DNA of 7,045 nucleotides from an uncultured Treponema sp. (GTDB lineage Bacteria; Spirochaetota; Spirochaetia; Treponematales; Treponemataceae). Made by a program: the position numbers and the translations under genes. Every line of letters starts with the position of its first letter. Within the stretch, counting starts at the first letter, position 1. Below are positions 5,828-7,045 of the stretch, one piece after another. Below the pieces are notes generated by a model. The model saw nothing but the letters and a program-made list of their open reading frames with translations. It did not search any database and had not been told where the DNA came from. The stretch spans positions 1 through 7,045 of the forward strand of contig CAMJAJ010000063.1 in the NCBI GenBank assembly GCA_946403565.1, in the 5' to 3' direction.

Positions 5828-6304
5828 ATGCAAGCCTTTATGCCCCAGAAGGACACCGCCCTGCTCCTGGCACGAGCGGCCCGGGCCTTCATCAGCTCGT
5901 TCAGCACGTCCCTGCCCACCCCCCGCTTCCCCCTCTACGCCTTCGCCGAAAGCCTGCCCGGAGGGGGCTACCGTTCCTGCAGCATCGGGAGCGCGGAACG
6001 GGAGGGCGACGAGTTCTATTTTCCGGTCGAACTGACCTATGGGGAAGGGGCCGGCGAAAGGCTCAGGCTCAAAATCGTATTCGCGGAGCTGGAAAGCGGC
6101 TGCACGGACAGTGACGGCACCCCTTCAGGGACGGACCAGGCGGCCACCGGAAGGGAGGATGCCGTTCAGGAGAAAGGAGGCGGGAACAATCCGGCCCCGG
6201 AAGGCTTTCCCCTCCGCCCCCGCGTGTTCCGCACCGGCCGGGTGGAATTCAGCGGCAACTCATGGGAAATCTGGGACGAACGCTGGCACAAGCTGCAAAG
6301 CTGA
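5828..6304 (+). CDS. Small hypothetical protein with a low-complexity linker
   Basis: This encodes 158 residues and I do not recognise it. Codon use is like that of its neighbours (mostly C or G in third position), and the frame is open throughout, supporting a real gene. An N-terminal amphipathic stretch (about 8-28, LLLARAARAFISSFST) is followed by beta-like sequence, FYFPVELTYGEGAGERLRLKIVFAELES (63-90). A hydrophilic Gly/Asp/Thr-rich linker (about 91-126) looks disordered. The tail FRTGRVEFSGNSWEIWDERWHKLQS (134-158) is aromatic-rich and looks like a conserved end. There is no signal peptide. The start is uncertain: no Shine-Dalgarno precedes the ATG at 5828 or the in-frame ATG at 5840. 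An upstream in-frame ATG at 5738 would overlap the divergent gene by 43 bases. A weak TACACT (5816-5821) could be a -10 box for a leaderless transcript. Confidence 0.65.
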   Translation: MQAFMPQKDTALLLARAARAFISSFSTSLPTPRFPLYAFAESLPGGGYRSCSIGSAEREGDEFYFPVELTYGEGAGERLRLKIVFAELESGCTDSDGTPSGTDQAATGREDAVQEKGGGNNPAPEGFPLRPRVFRTGRVEFSGNSWEIWDERWHKLQS

Positions 6305-6309
6305 TTGCA

Positions 6310-6369
6310 AGGCAGGGCGGAAAGTCCGAGCTGCCCGCGAGGCAGCGCCGAAAGTCCGAGCTGCCCACG
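6310..6369. repeat. Tandem duplication of a 30-base unit
   Basis: Positions 6310-6339 and 6340-6369 match at 27 of 30 bases. They share the block GAAAGTCCGAGCTGCCC. Each unit carries GGCAG...CTGCC arms that can form a hairpin. In the first copy an inner CGGA/TCCG helix adds to the stem; in the second the outer stem grows to six pairs (GGCAGC/GCTGCC). The repeat fills the gap between two convergent genes, where a terminator would be expected, but no T-run follows the stems. Confidence 0.8.
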
Positions 6370-6375
6370 CTGCTC

Positions 6376-6870
6376 TTATTTCATCACCTTCTCGCCGCGG
6401 TCCATGGCCGTCAGGCCGGACTTGAGCAGCTCCAGGATGCCGTAGGGCTCCAGCAGGCGAATCAGCGAAGAGATCTTGTCCTCGCTGCCCGTCGCCTCGA
6501 CGATGAGCGACTCGGCGGCCACGTCAACGATGTGGGCGCGGAAGATGTTGCAGGTCTCGAGGATGACCGAGCGGTTGGTCCCGCCCGCCTTGACCTTGAT
6601 GAGGGCCATCTCCCGCTGGCAGGTCTCCGACGGCAGGCAGTGCTCTATGGAAATCACCTCCACAAGCTTGGAGAGCTGCTTCTCTATCTGCTCCAGGATG
6701 TACTCGTCCCCCCGGACGACGATGGTCATGCGGGATTTCGCGGGGTCGGAGGTCTCGCAGACGGTGAGCGAGTCAATGTTGTAGCCCCGGCGGCTGAAAA
6801 GGCCGGACACGCGGCTCAGGACTCCGGCGTGGTTCTCCACAAGGACGGACAGGACGTATTTCTTTTCCAT
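6376..6870 (-). CDS. ilvN: Acetolactate synthase small (regulatory) subunit
   Basis: This is the regulatory subunit of acetohydroxyacid synthase, the first common enzyme of valine, leucine and isoleucine synthesis. It activates the catalytic subunit IlvB and confers feedback inhibition by valine. The 164-residue length is typical. An N-terminal ACT domain (about 4-76) contains the hallmark ENHAGVLSRVSGLFSRRGYN (12-31), which includes the effector-binding loop, followed by IDSLTVCETSDP and SRMTIVV. The C-terminal domain (about 83-164) includes REMALIKV and the pattern FRAHIVDVAAESLIVEATG. The ATG at 6868-6870 is preferred over an in-frame GTG at 6880-6882, because GAGGTG (6881-6886) is the ribosome binding site and overlaps that GTG. 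ilvN appears to be transcribed alone from its own promoter, with ilvB not next to it on either side within the window, although the upstream gene is cut off. Confidence 0.96.
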   Translation of the reverse strand: MEKKYVLSVLVENHAGVLSRVSGLFSRRGYNIDSLTVCETSDPAKSRMTIVVRGDEYILEQIEKQLSKLVEVISIEHCLPSETCQREMALIKVKAGGTNRSVILETCNIFRAHIVDVAAESLIVEATGSEDKISSLIRLLEPYGILELLKSGLTAMDRGEKVMK

Positions 6871-6880
6871 AAAAGTAAGC

Positions 6881-6886
6881 ACCTCG
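6881..6886 (-). promoter_or_regulatory. Ribosome binding site of ilvN
   Basis: GAGGTG on the minus strand lies 10 bases before the ATG at 6870 and matches the anti-Shine-Dalgarno complement. It fixes the start at MEKKYVLSV rather than the GTG four codons upstream. It is one of only two clear Shine-Dalgarno sequences in the window. Confidence 0.75.
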
Positions 6887-6896
6887 GTGATTGGAC

Positions 6897-6930
6897 CTGT
6901 TCAGAAAAGCGGTTTCCGAACAGCGCTGTT
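6897..6930 (-). promoter_or_regulatory. ilvN: Overlapping inverted repeats in the ilvN leader
   Basis: Two structures share bases 6919-6923. The first is a perfect 12-base palindrome, AACAGCGCTGTT (6919-6930), placed at about +1 to +12 of the ilvN transcript. The second is a hairpin whose arms are 6897-6907 and 6913-6923 with a five-base loop. In ilvN RNA the arms are CUGUUCGGAAA and UUUCUGAACAG, fully paired over 11 positions with one G-U. On the opposite strand that pair would be an A-C mismatch, which favours an RNA role. A repressor operator at the start site is the alternative. The leader is about 60 nt and lacks an ATG, so it holds no leader peptide and is too short for a T-box. Confidence 0.5.
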
Positions 6931-6936
6931 TTCCCC

Positions 6937-6964
6937 ATTGTACCATTAGGGCAAGGAAAGTCAA
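6937..6964 (-). promoter_or_regulatory. ilvN: Promoter of ilvN
   Basis: On the minus strand, TTGACT (6964-6959) and TACAAT (6942-6937) each match the sigma-70 consensus at five of six positions and are spaced 16 bases apart. The predicted start near 6930 gives a leader of about 60 nt that contains the inverted repeats and the ribosome binding site. Confidence 0.75.
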
Positions 6965-6970
6965 GGGGGC

Positions 6971-7045
6971 TTACGCCCCGGAAGCGTCCGCCGGGAGAAG
7001 GACATTGTCAGTCCCCGCAGGGGCCACAAGAAGCGTCCGCGGCGG
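6971..7045 (-). CDS. Possible 3' end of an upstream minus-strand gene (partial)
   Basis: The minus-strand frame that enters at 7045 stays open for 24 codons, reading PPRTLLVAPAGTDNVLLPADASGA, and ends at TAA (6973-6971), just before the ilvN promoter. Third positions are mostly G or C, as in neighbouring genes. Too little is visible to name it. Against coding: an 11-base sequence, GCGGACGCTTC on this strand, occurs at 6991-6981 and again at 7040-7030 in different reading frames, and small GC-rich inverted repeats such as GGGGC/GCCCC surround the stop. It may instead be repetitive spacer. Confidence 0.25.
   Translation of the reverse strand, partial: PPRTLLVAPAGTDNVLLPADASGA

Noticed and set aside
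6880..6882. GTG as the start of ilvN, four codons upstream
   Set aside because: It overlaps the ribosome binding site GAGGTG; MEKKYVLSV is the usual IlvN beginning.
6871..6930. T-box or leader-peptide attenuator for ilvN
   Set aside because: The leader is too short, has no start codon and shows no specifier or T-box consensus or terminator U-tract.
6967..6980. GGGGC/GCCCC hairpin as a terminator before the ilvN promoter
   Set aside because: Five pairs with no following T-run on either strand; it may be incidental to GC-rich sequence.

Overview
The window looks like a chromosomal segment from a spirochaete, most likely a GC-rich Treponema relative. This is inferred from protein style: one gene resembles a conserved spirochaete-only family of unknown function, and the coding regions strongly prefer G or C in third codon positions while the spacers are AT-rich. 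The taxonomic call is not proven. No mobile element, CRISPR array or obvious horizontally acquired block is seen.

Layout. Positions 4-189 hold a tRNA-Ser(GGA) and, three bases later, a small bacterial SRP RNA, probably co-transcribed. A promoter near 269-297 and a long imperfect hairpin (308-383) precede a secreted transglutaminase-like protein of the kyphoscoliosis-peptidase (KY/Cyk3-like) type (411-1961), whose expected catalytic Cys is Ser. Positions 1962-2355 form a hairpin-rich, apparently non-coding spacer that contains a strong bidirectional terminator (2205-2235). On the minus strand lie a cytosolic spirochaete protein of unknown function (2356-3885) and a membrane-anchored protein with an HExxH...E zinc-peptidase signature (4014-5780). 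Each has a recognisable promoter whose -10 box lies only 8-9 bases from the start codon, with no Shine-Dalgarno sequence, which suggests leaderless mRNAs. A small hypothetical protein runs divergently (5828-6304). It converges on ilvN, the acetolactate synthase regulatory subunit (6376-6870, minus), with a tandem 30-base repeat between them. ilvN has a good promoter and a short leader with overlapping inverted repeats. The last 75 bases may be the 3' end of another minus-strand gene.

How the genes fit together. The window is a set of mostly independent transcription units rather than one operon. The RNA genes serve translation and protein export, and ilvN serves branched-chain amino acid synthesis. 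Two of the remaining proteins are predicted to act outside the cytoplasm (the transglutaminase-like protein and the metallopeptidase), but nothing in the sequence ties them into one pathway. The best leads are the Cys-to-Ser pseudoenzyme, the structured leaders of the transglutaminase-like gene and ilvN, the apparent leaderless pair, and the uncharacterised HESWH protein.
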